Shown here in pieces: positions 9,922 through 23,035 of a DNA stretch of 64,000 nucleotides. Source of the stretch: Phoenix dactylifera. Lineage: Eukaryota; Streptophyta; Magnoliopsida; Arecales; Arecaceae. Numbering within the stretch: the first letter of the stretch is position 1; every line of letters begins with the position of its first letter. A program made the translations under genes and the position numbers. The stretch is from positions 19,805,993 through 19,869,992 of the forward strand of contig NC_052395.1 of the NCBI RefSeq assembly GCF_009389715.1, given 5' to 3'. The notes under the pieces are model-generated. The model was not told the DNA's origin. It did no database searches and saw only the letters and a program-made list of their open reading frames with translations.

Positions 9922-11071
9922 CAATATAAATTTGCCATTTGCATGCTAAATTAACATTTAAAGCCCTATTGTCTTACAGCAAAGACCAACTTTACAACCG
10001 TGAGTTACTTCTTAAGGAAATATAGCAATACTCTAGAAATTAGTAAGATCTTTTTTTCTTTTTGTTTGCATTAAAATATAAGACACATAAAGTTCATTCC
10101 ACATTAAATGTCCCTTATTCCCAACATTAATTTTCTGGGCCTATGGACCCAGGAAAAAAAGACCCTATTTTGCAGAATAGGTTCATCTCTTCAATTTATC
10201 CCTTCACCAGTATAACCTTCTAAAATTTATTTCGCAACCAGACATCCCCTTAGCTGATAAAAGAGAAATGCCAAGAGAATTGTAAGCAAAATCATCTTCC
10301 TAATCTCCTAAAAAAAAAATCATGAACTTGCTCACAAATCCTCTAATTACTTCTTCGAATAAGTTGCTCGTGGGCATTGACATAGAAGGATGGGCATTGA
10401 AAACACCTAGATGGGAACAGTAAACATATTTGGTGGCATGGAAATGAAAACATTTAGATTGGAATGCAAAAAGGGCCAGGATTTACCTGCAAACGAATAT
10501 GTAACTGTGACCATGCCATTAAAATAGTTTAGGCTAGGCTAGTGGTCTCAAAGCACTAAATATCCCATAATATATTGGACTTTTTTTCTATCAAAGTTAA
10601 AAAGATCGGCAGCTGCTTTCTCTCCTCATGGGGCACGTCATGTTAGAGATATCAATCAACCTGTTTGCTAATCTAGCTAGACCGATTCAAATAAAACATT
10701 AAGCTGAACATAAGCTGCTTCCAAATAACTCGTCTCTTTTATCAACAGCAATGCGGTTTCTCTAACTTCTACTGATAGTCCCCAAGCATATTACAATCCA
10801 TGAGGACGAGCTATTACAATGTGCCACTTCCTTTTTTTTAATTTTTTTTCGCTCCCCTCTACAAAGAAAATACCAATTCAATGAAGTTTAGCATTAAAAA
10901 GGGGCAGGACGTAGCCTGCAATGTTGCTCGCCAACCAAAATGTCCATAATTTGAGCCCCTTCTCATAGGTTTTAGATAGCAGAGACGAAAGTGAGAACAA
11001 AATGTAAAAGAAACCAACTGAATCGGTCCAAATTGAAATTTGTTGTAGGCAACATTAGAGTGTCAGAGAAG
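9922..11071. other. Intergenic, AT-rich, no gene recognised
   Basis: No coding signature or RNA gene was seen. The sequence is AT-rich with short A and T runs. Confidence 0.5.
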
Positions 11072-11434
11072 CTGAAAGCATTTATGTTCAAGAAGCTGCT
11101 TATCCCTCATCTCAAACTTTGGAATAACTTCGTAGCATTGGTGCCATACGTTGAGAGGCATTGATCTATTTTTTTTAGAAAAAGCTGACTCACATCAGGA
11201 TGCAGAGTTTATATAGTTGTACGTTGAAGATATAGAGATCCTTCAAATCACTTATGAGATTATTCAGCAAGTTGAATAGTTTAATAAGTCTACTTACAGA
11301 TTATTATTTTTTTAAAAAAAATTATTATTTTATAAATATATATTTTCAGTAAATTTTTTATAAAAAATTTCTATAAACTCTTTTTTTTAAAAAATAAAAG
11401 CTGGTTGGCTTTGCCTTCCTCTTCGTCAAAAAAA
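11072..11434 (+). repeat. Retroposon-like repeat, copy 2
   Basis: This is the partner of 9566-9921. It ends CCTTCCTCTTCGTCAAAAAAA, so it has the same A-tailed 3' end. The two copies are well diverged, with indels, so they are old or came from different source copies. Confidence 0.6.
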
Positions 11435-11956
11435 GAACATGAGAGTGTCACGCTTATAGTAAGCCAAAAAGCTTGCAGGCTATGTGACTGATGCACTGGA
11501 CTTGGCAAGGTCGTTTGCCAAACTTGGAAAGCTTCCATACGGTCCAGTAGCAGCTATCATATTACCCTGGTGATCCGTGGTTCTCGCGGCGCACAAAGCC
11601 ATTCCACGAACACACCCAATTCCCCCCTACCACCCCAAAGGACAAACACGGAGAAGCACAAAAATAAAAGAATAAACACTCGCAGTATCTTGTAGTGGAG
11701 GATTTTTAGATTTAGATTTTATTAAGTTGGCGGACCCGAGGCTGACTTCTTACCGGAGTCTGACTTTTGCAGTCATCAGAAGAATGGCTTCAAATAAAAG
11801 TTTTGGATTATCTTTGAAAGAACAAAAAAAAAAAAAAAACAGGGGCTGTAGAGGGGAATGTCGCTCGTGCAATTTTGGGAGTCAAATTTAATCCTTTCAT
11901 GGAAAAATGGAAGAATTATTTATGTGAAACACTGTGGTTAACTCCTAGCTAGGTTC

Positions 11957-12017
11957 ATATAAATTGTTAAGAGCAGATACTGCACTTGATCTAAGCCAAA
12001 AGGCCGAGAGAGGTAAT
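11957..12017 (-). ncRNA. U2 snRNA 5'-end fragment (pseudogene)
   Basis: On the minus strand this reads TACCTCTCTCGGCCTTTTGG and continues CTTAGATCAAGTGCAGTATCTG..., matching the first 45-50 bases of plant U2 snRNA. These include the stem-loop I region and the branch-point recognition area, where the usual GTAGTA reads GCAGTA. Similarity stops after about base 50, so stem-loops II-IV and the Sm site are missing. No upstream sequence element or TATA box of plant snRNA type was seen. It is a truncated, probably inactive copy. Confidence 0.75.
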
Positions 12018-15000
12018 TATCTCCTTCAATTCCTTTAAATAAAGGACGGATGGTCCTTTACCTCCCTTATCAAAAAAAAAAAAAAGGGAAAAGAAATCGT
12101 AGGATTGTATAGGGCTACATCCCTCGCAATTTGGATTGTGGCATGGTGGTTTCTGATTAGAAAGGCCGGGTATGGGCTGCAATGCTGCACGTAATCTCCC
12201 TCTGCCTCTCCGGCCCAATCAAGCATGGTTGTTCCCTTCCTTTGCCTCAAATCAACCTCTGCCTTCCCTGACGCCCGAAAGACTAACGTTGATTTGTTCA
12301 AAGTCCTGAGCAATGGCGGCGGAGTTCAGTGCATGAAGGTACCTTGCTATATCTTCTTTTCTTGGTACAGCTGCAAGTCCTTCATGTAGAAAGCTAGTCC
12401 TTCTCTCTGCACTCTTCCACTCAGTTTCCGCCTCAGATTAAAGGACACCTCATAGCAAGCTTGAGGCTTTTGCACTTCTAGCCTGATTCCTTTCGATATT
12501 TCATAAAGATTACTTGCTTCTGCTTTTATCCTTTGAAATCAATTTTGTTTCTTCTTTATTTGATGCTTTGCTAGTTTTGCTGCTGCACAATGTCTCCACC
12601 TGCTTAGGGTATAATCTTTTTCAATGGAGCATTACAGAGAGAAAGGAGAATTGGCTGCTGGGAGAAGTTGGTAATGAGATCAACCATGCTTAGTTCCTCA
12701 GAATTCCTGCACGAGCATTGATCCTCGGCCACCTTAAGAGAGCCCATGAACCTGCAATTAATACATGCTCTTGCTTCCTAGATATGTAGACATCAGCTGA
12801 TTGGTGCAGCAGCCCATTTTCACTGGGTTGGTGATAGAGAGTTCACTTTCTCAGCCATCATCAGCGCAATAAGAAGAGCATGTCATCAAAGAAAAGAAAA
12901 CAATTTTGTTGCAATTTCCATGTCACGAATTTTCAGACCTTGTGGTTGACAGCAACCAACAGTCGGAGGATCAGTTCAAGGTCATACTGAACAAGTCTAA
13001 TACTATTGTGGGGGAGAGAAACATGCAGTCAGAACAAATGCAATCATGTAATAGCTGATGAAGGAACCTTCCATGGAAACCAGCTAGTGAATTAGCTCAT
13101 CCTTTCAAATTGAGTTACCCAATTTCAGAATCATAGTTCTTTTATGCCATCAGGCAAAGCTCGAGGCTCAGTAGTGAACAATTCCAAGTTAACGAAGCAC
13201 ACAAAAACAGTCCAGCCAAGTTAAGAAGAGACTCCATTTCTCTCTCTCTCTCCCTCGGAGCTCAAAAAGTAGGATCGAGAGGCCCCCTGTTTCATCTAAA
13301 CGACATAGCAAGAGCGTACGACCATTGAGATGACATCAAGAAACGAGGCTTGTTTGCAGTTTATTATGGTGTTCCGCCACTGCCCCTTCATGCTCTTCCC
13401 ACAATCCCCTTTCTCGCGACACCATTTTTTTCATCTCTTATACTAGCTCTATATGCACTAATTTTGACAGCTGAGTAATAATACTGACGGTTCAACATAC
13501 ATACAGCTCTAGCATCAAGTGCACAAATACTAGTATAGCATGCGCTAGTTTTGCTCCACAGTGTTAACTCAAAGATTTATTTGGATACTTTCTGGGCACT
13601 GTGCTGAAAAAATTAAAAGATGTGGAGTTCCCTGAGAAAACTTTTTCTTATATCTAATGCGTCTGTTCTTAGAATAATCCTACCTGACTAGCTTATTTTA
13701 TCACTTCCATGCAAATAGCTAATCATATTTCTTTTATGAGACCAAAAAAAAAAAAGGAGGAAATGATTTCATTCGAGCCAAGATTTGGGCTGCTCAAGCT
13801 TTGGCCTGGTAAGTGACACGGGCGATTGAGCTTAAACTGAAATTAAATATATTTAAGATTGATTTATCTCCTACCAACAAGCTTGAACAAGGTTTTTATC
13901 GAGAGAAGCCCGACTTTTTACTACTTTTTTAGCCTAGAGTGTTTGGCCTTGGTTTGTTTACTCATCAAGCCATAAAATGTGGTTCAAGCTTCGCTGGTTT
14001 GCTAATTGCACAAGTTGGAATGAGCCTATTATCAAGCTGAGCCCATCTCTTCATGAATAGCTTGATTATTTGGAGCCTTAGAAGAAAGTTTGAATTGATT
14101 TGCATAGCTACCTCTTTCTTTTCTAGATTGAGAAAAATTCTAAACTTTTTAGTTATGATGAATCAGTCCCGCATTTCATTGAAGGTATCATCCGATAAGC
14201 CCTCAGATGGTACCAAGTTACTGCATGAAATGCCTGTACAAGTGTTCAAGGTAAAAAAGTCAGATGTTAAGCTAGTGTTTCTGTATATGATGTTAGAACT
14301 GGAGCGCGTTGAGCTAGATTTCCTACATACGCTGTCAAAGCAATGCATGACGATTAATCCACATATTTTCAAGAAACATGAGGACCATATCGCAACATTC
14401 TGAAAGGTACCATTTTTCTACAATTTTAGAAAAATTATATGGACGATTTTACAAAAAAATCCTTTATACAACCTAAGTTTAGCTTTTCTTGCCATAAAGA
14501 AGACATCATGCATATCTCTAACCTAAGACCTCAAACCTGAAACAACAAGTGTAACTTAAGACTTACTACACCGGATGGGAAAAATGCTACTTTACAAAAA
14601 TTATGAACAATCAATATAAGACTAATGGTAACTATATATATTCCCACATATTGGCTTGTTTTTCACGGCTGCAATTTGCTGTTATCCTAAAATAAAAGGA
14701 TAAATGAAGATTTTAGATCAAGAAAAAGACAGGAAAAAAAGGTTGAAGGTCAACAAATAAATCTAAGCTGTTCTTTTAAGAGCCCGGGGTAGCTCTAGCG
14801 TCAGTACCGTGCCATCTTCAATAAAAAAAATGAGAAATTTATGGACCTTTGTGTAATAATCGGGGTACTTATTGCGAGTAGGTGTATGTCTCCTCATTGG
14901 GGTAACTTTTCAAATTATAACATTTACTTTTTAGAAGTGAATGCATTCGTAGGCTCACTTATTCTCACAGTATGATGATGGTATAGGTATCTCTAAAAAA

Positions 15001-15548
15001 GTTTTTTCAAGGTGAATTACTGATCAAAGCTTACAAAACCAGTATTCTTGCGGGGAAGACCACCTTCTTCTTCCGTTTACTTCAAAGGACGACAGCATTC
15101 ATAGCTGATCAGTGTCATGTCCAAAGCATTAGCAGTACTTTGGGACTGTTCATGAAAAAAAATTCTTTCATTAATATATTTTTAAAAAAATCCGATTCTT
15201 AAAAATATAATATTTAAAAAATAATTTTAATATATTTATTTGACTAAAAAATGGCCATTTCGAGTAGCTTATATTTAATATTTTTTAAAAAAATTATGTA
15301 CAATATTTATTATATTTTTAATAAAAAATTATGTATAGATTTTGATGGCTTAAAAATAATTTTGAAAAAAAAACAACTCAATTTTCAATAGATAAAAAAA
15401 CTTTTTATATTTTTATATTTTTTTTAAATATAAAAATTTATTCTCATAAAAATGTTATTTTTTATTTTTAAAAAATTCTAATCAAACTTCTTAATGCAAC
15501 AAACGAGTCCTCAATGCAAGCTGCCACCAAGCAAGTTTGCCTGTCCCT

Positions 15549-15550
<2 letters not shown>
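12018..15550. other. Intergenic, no gene recognised
   Basis: An A-tailed motif at about 12030-12080 (GGTCCTTTACCTCCCTTATC then A13) and another at 14770-14828 look like 3' ends of retroposons. Between them only short open frames occur, without domains, and 15170-15480 is extremely AT-rich. Confidence 0.45.

Positions 15551-15580
<30 letters not shown>
15551..15580. repeat. (TC)n(AC)n compound microsatellite
   Basis: TC repeats pass directly into AC repeats. Confidence 0.95.
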
Positions 15581-15997
15581 GCACCAATAGACAATTTTAA
15601 TAACTGCAGCTGAACAATCCAATTCATAACTGGCAATATTTACTTCGATCCAAGGAATGTAAACAGTGCATCAAATCAACAAACATCTTCTGCACTGCCG
15701 CCATCATCAGTCAATAGAAGCAACTCCCAGGAAGGCGACCCTCACCGACCAGGTAAGGTAGCCTCAAAGGCTCAAACTTCCACACGAGTCTTTAATGGCG
15801 TGCCGGCCGCTCCCAACACCGAGGACCAACTTGCCGCAACAATGGTTGAAAAACCTTAAAAAAAAAAAAAAAGAGTACATTAGCAAGCTTGGGGCCACCC
15901 AGGAGGGGGGAGAACTCTTCAGCCCCTTGTTCCAAGCGGTGTTTGCTCAGTTTTACAAAGATGGATCCAGTGGTTACTTAAAAATCCAAGGAAAATA

Positions 15998-16217
15998 TCA
16001 GTTGCCGTACAGCTCTGCGACAGCGGCGAAGTACACGAAAGCCAACGAGGCTGCGTGGAGCTGGCGGTGCTCGGACCCGCCGCAGTGCGCGGAGACGTCA
16101 CGGGCCTTTGTCCAACGTGAACCCTATGGTGCCAAGCATGGTACCAAACGAGAGTTCTATGCGATACGGCATGAGGAAATTGGTGGAGTTGGCGAGGCCG
16201 GCGGGGCCGCTACGGCG
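15998..16217 (-). pseudogene. Possible membrane-protein gene fragment, unidentified
   Basis: Two overlapping minus-strand frames look protein-like: one with NSTNFLMPYRIELSFGTMLG before TGA at 16098-16100, and one with QLHAASLAFVYFAAVAELYG before TGA at 15998-16000. Both are hydrophobic and suggest membrane segments, and GC content rises locally. A frameshift would join them. No family could be named. It may instead be chance open sequence in a GC-rich island, since a plus-strand frame is also open here. Confidence 0.2.
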
Positions 16218-16275
16218 TGAACCACCAACCATCATTTGACACGGAGGAACCACCTCCTTTTGGTACCATGCTTGG
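16132..16275. repeat. 17-bp perfect inverted repeat around 110 bp
   Basis: CCAAGCATGGTACCAAA at 16132-16148 is the exact reverse complement of 16259-16275. The arms could pair into a hairpin. Confidence 0.85.
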
Positions 16276-19200
16276 GCTCCGAAATATTTTTATGTCTGCA
16301 AAAGCTCAGAGGGAGAGAGAGAGAGGACTCTTGCATGGGCGGTGAACAGTGGAATTGACGCGGTGGATTGGGGGAGAAGGAAACGGACAGCACGAGGAGG
16401 CGTACGTACGGCGTCTGATATCCCCGCGCGATGCGCGGGCATCGGCCTGCGGGCGGGAGCGCGCTTGCAGTATGTGCAGCGGCCGCGCGCGCTTGGACAA
16501 CAAGCTGGCTCAGGGCTGTAGATTTGCGTCCATGAGATTAGTTTTTAATTTCTTTTGTTTTTCTTTTCTCCTTCTCTCTAGGCATGCTTCAATTCAGTCG
16601 TTTCTCTTTAAAAATTTTCTAGAGTTCTTCAAAATATCTTTGTATATTAAAAATAGTTTATAAAAACAAATATGCGGAAATATATTTTTTTATAACAAGT
16701 TAAATGGTATTTTGAGACATGATCGGGGATTTATTGTGTGAAAGTTGAAATCTATTCACTCCCGCATGGATTTGACAAGAAGGGAATAATAAAATTATGT
16801 TTCTGGTTGTGGTATGGAGCTTGAGTTTTTCTACCCCAACTCTCTCTACATAGCAAGAAATCTACTAACAATTTTTAGGATAAGGATTAAGATTATCTAT
16901 TTATCATATTTGTTCAGAGAAACTAGGTCTTACATGTTATGATCCATCATCTAGTAAGCTGTAGTGCGACTTATCAATTGTACTTTATCATAATTTTTAT
17001 GATTCAAGCCGGTAAAATCTTGGGTGATTGTACAAAATGACGGTGGATTGAATCCTGCTTGTACGAGAGTTTGAGAGCTTAGGAATCTTCGGAGGAGAAC
17101 AACTTCTGATTGTGCAACATTATTATCATAAACTGTAGTTATAATTTTTTAAATTATTTAAAATCACAAACTATTCTTGATCTTTCTAATGATCAAATAA
17201 GTCTTTAAAAATAAATGAATCTAAAACTATGCAATTTTGCTCAAATTATACATGAAGTTTACAATTTGTTCACAAATTATTCATTACTAATTTAAGAAAT
17301 TTCTATATGTTAATGGTCCATATATTGTTGGTGGCTGTGATATTTTTTGCTATAATTTATTATTCTTTCATTTCCTCTCCTTATTTTTAAATAAACAAGT
17401 TCACGGATATTTTAAAAATCCTATATTTTCTTTAAGGTTCATATTTTTCAAGTTATCATTCCATATTTAATATTTAATTGCCTGAACTCTTTCCAAACTT
17501 TTTTATTGAATCATTTGCTCTAACCAAAGTATATCTAGATGCTGAACCTGTAATTATGGCATAAATCAATTAAACTAATTGGAAAAAGTTGAGAGAGAGA
17601 GAGAGAGAGAGAGTCCCTTTCCAATTCAACTCAATGCAACTGTATTTTATTTCATCTTTTTTTTTTATGTACTTCCTACCATTGCAATAATATTGCTTTT
17701 GCTTCCCTTTTAATTAATCATTGCTTCCCCCTTGTCACGGACTTAATCCCTGAAACATTTTTGATCCTGGGGAAATCAGGTAGTTATTGCTGACTTTACA
17801 GGATCATCCCCATAAATTTGGATACAAAAAGAGTTAGAGGATCAGTTTTGAGGGAGATATAATCATACAAGGACCAAAATAGAACTTATCTCTTTCGAGC
17901 TCTTAATTCTGATGACTTTGAGTATCCATTTGCTAAGTCCTGTAGAACCATCTACTTTCTCTACACATAATGATGAATTTCTTCTACATGCTTCACTTGA
18001 TGATTATATATATTTAATACATGTCCAAACTTGAAGTCAATTTCTGCTGGTTTTCAAAAGAATATCATCATTCTTCATCTTTCAAGATTGAACGAGCAGG
18101 CTTCTGATCTTATTTCTATCACTAGCAAAATAAGTTTCGCATTTGAATTGTTAGAAATTTAAGTGAGCAAAATAGGTTCTTGTATTTACTTCTCAGCCTC
18201 CTTGCTCAAGTCTCTAATAATGAATTAGATTTTTAGAAATTGGAGTGAGTAAAGTCTTCAAAAATATTTTGGATGAAAAATTGTTAAACAGAATTAACAA
18301 GCAATGAAATCTGAAAATTAACAAAATTTTCAAAAAAAAATCAACAAACAAAGAGTAGTTTGTATGAGAGAATTACAAGAAAACTTAGCTTTAATTTCCA
18401 AACAAAAAGATCTGAAACCCAACAAAATTTCATCCTATACAGAGAGCAAAAGAAGTCGATTCCAACGCCAATGACCACCACCAACAAATGGAATTTCCCA
18501 TCAGGCCAAATTTCATTCCATCAAGGGGAGCAAAAAGCAAAATCACATGACCTCTGAGGTGCAGTGGGAGAACTCAGAATAATGGCGTTTTTAGACCGAC
18601 GTGAAGAGATGTTCGGATAAGAATTTAATTAAAAACCAAAAATATCTTAATCTTTTATTAAATCATATCGATCCAATAATATTTAATGAATGCAGCAAAG
18701 GTGAGGCGGTGAGCAGGTCAATGAGATTCCCATCCAAACCGATAGCCGACAAATTTCCTCTCACAGCCGCCCGCCCCCAGCTATTCCAGCATCGTATCAG
18801 CATAGAACTTCTTATGCGGATTCAGATCCACCGTCCATATTAACCACCTAATGCCCATTGGATTCGGATCATCAGCTCGCATAGGTTTTAAAATACGGTC
18901 GTTAGGAGGATAGGGATAATAAATGTCACAAACGAACATGTCTGGAGAATTATGGCGTCACCCTCCAAGCCTGCCATATATCTTGATCCAGACAATGATG
19001 CTTGGATGACTTAAATACCCTTTTTATTTCCATTAATGGCAAAAATACCCGAACATAAACCCTCGTCATGGCGACCGGATTTGACTGATTGACCGTATCG
19101 TCTATTTATAAGATCTATAGTCTAATCTAAAATTTCACAAAATAATACGTGTTTTTTTCCATTTTAAGTGATAAAAAGAAGAAGAGGAACTGTAGCATTT

Positions 19201-19959
19201 AATTACCATCATCCAAATCCGAACGTCAGTCAACGCGGTCAACGATACAGATCCGCCATACATACGCCCCTGTGCGGACTTTCGGCTCTGCCTAGTGTTT
19301 ATACTGTTTTCAAAGACGAACCAAGTCACTGATCAGATCGTTTAGAGGTTCTCTGGACCTCTATTCTTTCACTTTTATGAAATATTTTGTGTCTTAACTG
19401 TGATGGCAATGCTGGTGTAAAATTAATGCGAGCTTCCGATGTACTGAAAAATATATAAAAAAAATATCTAAGCCCTTGATATCAGAATGCACGAAGATAG
19501 AAAGGGGGCAAGAGAGGGAGATAGAGAGATTTCAGTCTATGCGTGGTTCTTTAGCATATTTGTAAACTGGGAATCGTTTTTTTTTTTTTTTTTTTGCTAA
19601 TAAAACAACAGATAGATGAGAAGAGAGAAATTTGAGAAGTGGAGATGTATTATGGAACAAAATATATGATTTTATTTCCGGGAGTTTTTCTCTCAGACCT
19701 AAAACAACACTAGACTCTGTATGCTAAGAATCTCCTCTCTTGGTTACATTTCTAGTAAGGTAATAACATTGTTTTAAGAACAAATTAAATTACAAATGCA
19801 GGAGATTCTACTAATACAAAGCCCCCTCCTTTTCCTTCCTTCATCATCTATACATGCGCACACACACAAAAAAAAAAAAAAAGAACTACAAAAGACTTCC
19901 CCATTTAACTCGTAGTTGTAGAAAAAAGACAGCGGCGCCATTCTGGTAGAGAGATATGG
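16276..19959. other. Intergenic, no gene recognised
   Basis: This is mostly AT-rich. It has a (GA)n tract at 17591-17613 and a T run at 19569-19587 followed by GCTAATAAAACAACAGAT, which resembles a LINE 3' end in minus orientation, but no target-site duplication was found. 18700-19330 is less AT-rich and may be the 3' flank of the CLE gene. Confidence 0.4.
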
Positions 19960-20268
19960 TTACCGGTTGTGGAGCGGGTCGGGGCAACTGGGCACCACCC
20001 GCTTGCTGTCATCAATACCACCACCCGCCGTCGCCGTGGAGGGGCGGAGAGGGATGGGCCTCCGCCCGATGAGCGGCGTCCCCCTACTTTTACCCCCGGA
20101 GTTCACCGGAAATATCCGAAGTGCCATCGCTCGAGAGTTGAAGCACACGAATCCATGCAGAAGCCAAACGCTCAATAGGACGGCGGCCAAGCACACGACG
20201 GTCCGTCTACTCCTCCCGGCAGTCGACATCGCCGGAAATATGACGTAAGCCCGCCGGAACCTCACCAC
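19960..20268 (-). CDS. CLE (CLAVATA3/ESR-related) peptide precursor
   Basis: This is an intronless 102-codon frame. A hydrophobic segment at residues about 23-43 (TVVCLAAVLLSVWLLHGFV) preceded by Arg residues acts as a signal peptide. A variable basic spacer follows, and the C-terminus carries the 12-residue CLE motif RVVPSCPDPLHN (residues 90-101; 19966-20001) plus one final Arg. CLE peptides are secreted, trimmed and bound by leucine-rich-repeat receptor kinases that control meristem or vascular cell fate. Size, layout and intronless structure all fit the family. The sixth peptide residue, nearly always Gly, is Cys here (codon TGC in place of GGC). Met14 (20229) would give a more typical signal-peptide start, but the first ATG at 20268 is reported. 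A GA-rich tract at 20317-20335 lies in the probable 5' leader. Which CLE subgroup it belongs to cannot be told. Confidence 0.85.
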   Translation of the reverse strand: MVRFRRAYVIFPAMSTAGRSRRTVVCLAAVLLSVWLLHGFVCFNSRAMALRIFPVNSGGKSRGTPLIGRRPIPLRPSTATAGGGIDDSKRVVPSCPDPLHNR

Positions 20269-21900
20269 ATCGCCGGAATCCGCCGTCCCCGCCGCCCAGT
20301 CTCCCTTTCGAGAGAAGAGAGAGAGAGAGAGAGGGGGAGAGGTGATGATAGCTCCTTTTTCGCAACCACGTGATGACAGAAAGCGAGTAGTTGTAATAGC
20401 CTAGCGGGGTAGCTCGGTGTGGGTTGTTTAAGAGAGGATCTAATAACTATTCGCCCTTCATTTTGGACTAAATAACGGTAATACCACCACAGCAGACAAA
20501 CTGTACGGTGCCGTTAATGGCGGGCGGTGTCCGTGATTTTATAAATAACCCTAATTATTTAACTTCTGATTTCAAATTAAACGCAAATCCACGTACACGG
20601 CTTTCTTTGATTACGTGTCTAAACCTACTAATTATACATACATTTTTTGTGTTTGTATATATACGCTTCTTTACACACAGCGTGGTGTGCAAATTGGAGA
20701 ATGAAGAAAAGCCGCCCGTCCAATCACCGTCAGATGCCGCTGGACCCACCAGACTTTTGAAAAGTACCCGTGAGGCGGTAAGGCAATGAGTAGGGTGACC
20801 CACCGACGTGCGCCGTCTGATCTTTTTGATGCGACAATGCAAAGATCCCGTGCAGAAGCCGTATCAACCCGCACCGTCCATCAATTGAAACACAACAATA
20901 ATGCGGTGTATCAGAGACGGGTCACTGGAACATTATGTTCCGTAATTAAGACAAGGTAGGAGGGCACTGTTTGCGAGTAGAGAGAACCACACACCATTAT
21001 CTTAAACTAATAAGCTACTAATAATAAATTAAGAGAAGGGTAGGTATTTGGCTAAGAATCCGCGATGGCATGAGATAAGATTATGGTGATCATTAGCAAA
21101 TCAGCGTCCGAATGGACCAGGTTTCGGGCAGTCTTTTTGGCCGCATTAACCCTTTTTTTCCGCTGTCCTGAAGGCGACACGTTGCGAAGCCAGCAGAAAG
21201 AAGGTTTAAATAAAGCAAAGTTTGTGCATAAAAAGAGGGTTTCATCCTTCCAAAACTCCAAACTGCTTTCCCCAGCCGGACGTCATAAAGCGGCGACCCA
21301 GAGCTTCCCCTTGGCTTTTGTTTACCTTTTGGCCGCTTGTGTTCGTCACCTTTCTCCTCTCGCTCCACAGTTTGTACTTTTTTTTTTTATTTTCTCCCTA
21401 CCATCTGTACGACACCCAATTCATCGTCCCCTAGAAACCTGGCCTTTTCACTCATTGTCCGAAGTGGTTCACAAGATTGGGTTACGCCTTGGTGATATAT
21501 CTGGCTCCAGCCAGATGAGTCATGATTGCTGGAGTTAATGAGCCAACAACTCCAAAATGGGATCCGAGTTGCTGAGTTCCAGGAGAGTCGCGCTGTTCTC
21601 ATTATGGCGTCCTAGAAGATGGCTTCAATTGAAGAACGTCCAGAAGCCTATGAATCTGAGCATGGTAATTGGAGGAAAGAAAGAAACGATGTAAAGTTAG
21701 CCATTCACCGTGCCAAAGCTCGGTGGATCCAGGGACTGAAGTGATACAAAGCTAGCCCGTCCCAAGCGCCACAACTTTCTCGTATTCGCCATTAATTACT
21801 ACTCGGTGTTAGCACTTACTCCATGCATGGATTCTTGATGGCCCAATTTTGCACGCGTTCATGATGATTTTTCCAATCAATGCCATCATCGCCTCGTTTT
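20269..21900. other. Upstream region of the CLE gene and spacer
   Basis: A TATAAAA-like motif on the minus strand at about 20536-20545 lies some 270 bases before the CLE start and is a weak promoter candidate. GC-richer stretches at 20680-20880 and 21080-21400 have open frames but no recognisable product. Confidence 0.35.
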
Positions 21901-22062
21901 CAGAGAACGCGTCGGGAGTTTTTATGGAGCTCGACATCCATGGTGGCTTTTGGGGCCGCTACGTACGGACCCATGAGATTTCAGAGAACGCGTCAGGAGC
22001 GTTTATGGAGCCTGTCATCCATGGTGGCTTTCGTGGCTACTACGTACGGGCTCATGAGATTT
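21901..22062. repeat. 81-bp tandem duplication (two units)
   Basis: Unit 1 is 21901-21981 and unit 2 is 21982-22062. Both start CAGAGAACGCGTC and differ at scattered bases. The unit is a multiple of three and sits in a short plus-strand open frame (21849-22148), giving two similar 27-residue blocks, but no function is evident. Confidence 0.9.
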
Positions 22063-22925
<863 letters not shown>

Positions 22926-23035
22926 AGGAGCATTATTCCATGTTACCTGGGGACGCCTGGGGTGTGGTGAGATCTGTGAAAGCCACCGTCAAAGTTCGTG
23001 TGACGGAGCTGCATGCTATCGTGATTCATCTACGT

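Noticed and set aside
15795..16220. 141-codon plus-strand frame
   Set aside because: Includes a poly-Lys run from an A tract and no domain; the minus strand is at least as protein-like, so no plus-strand gene is called.
19569..19620. T19 followed by GCTAATAAAACAACAGAT as a LINE 3' end
   Set aside because: The terminus looks right but no body similarity or target-site duplication was found, so it is not listed as an element.
21083..21538. 151-codon plus-strand frame
   Set aside because: No family features, unusual composition and poly-T-encoded Phe run; treated as chance.
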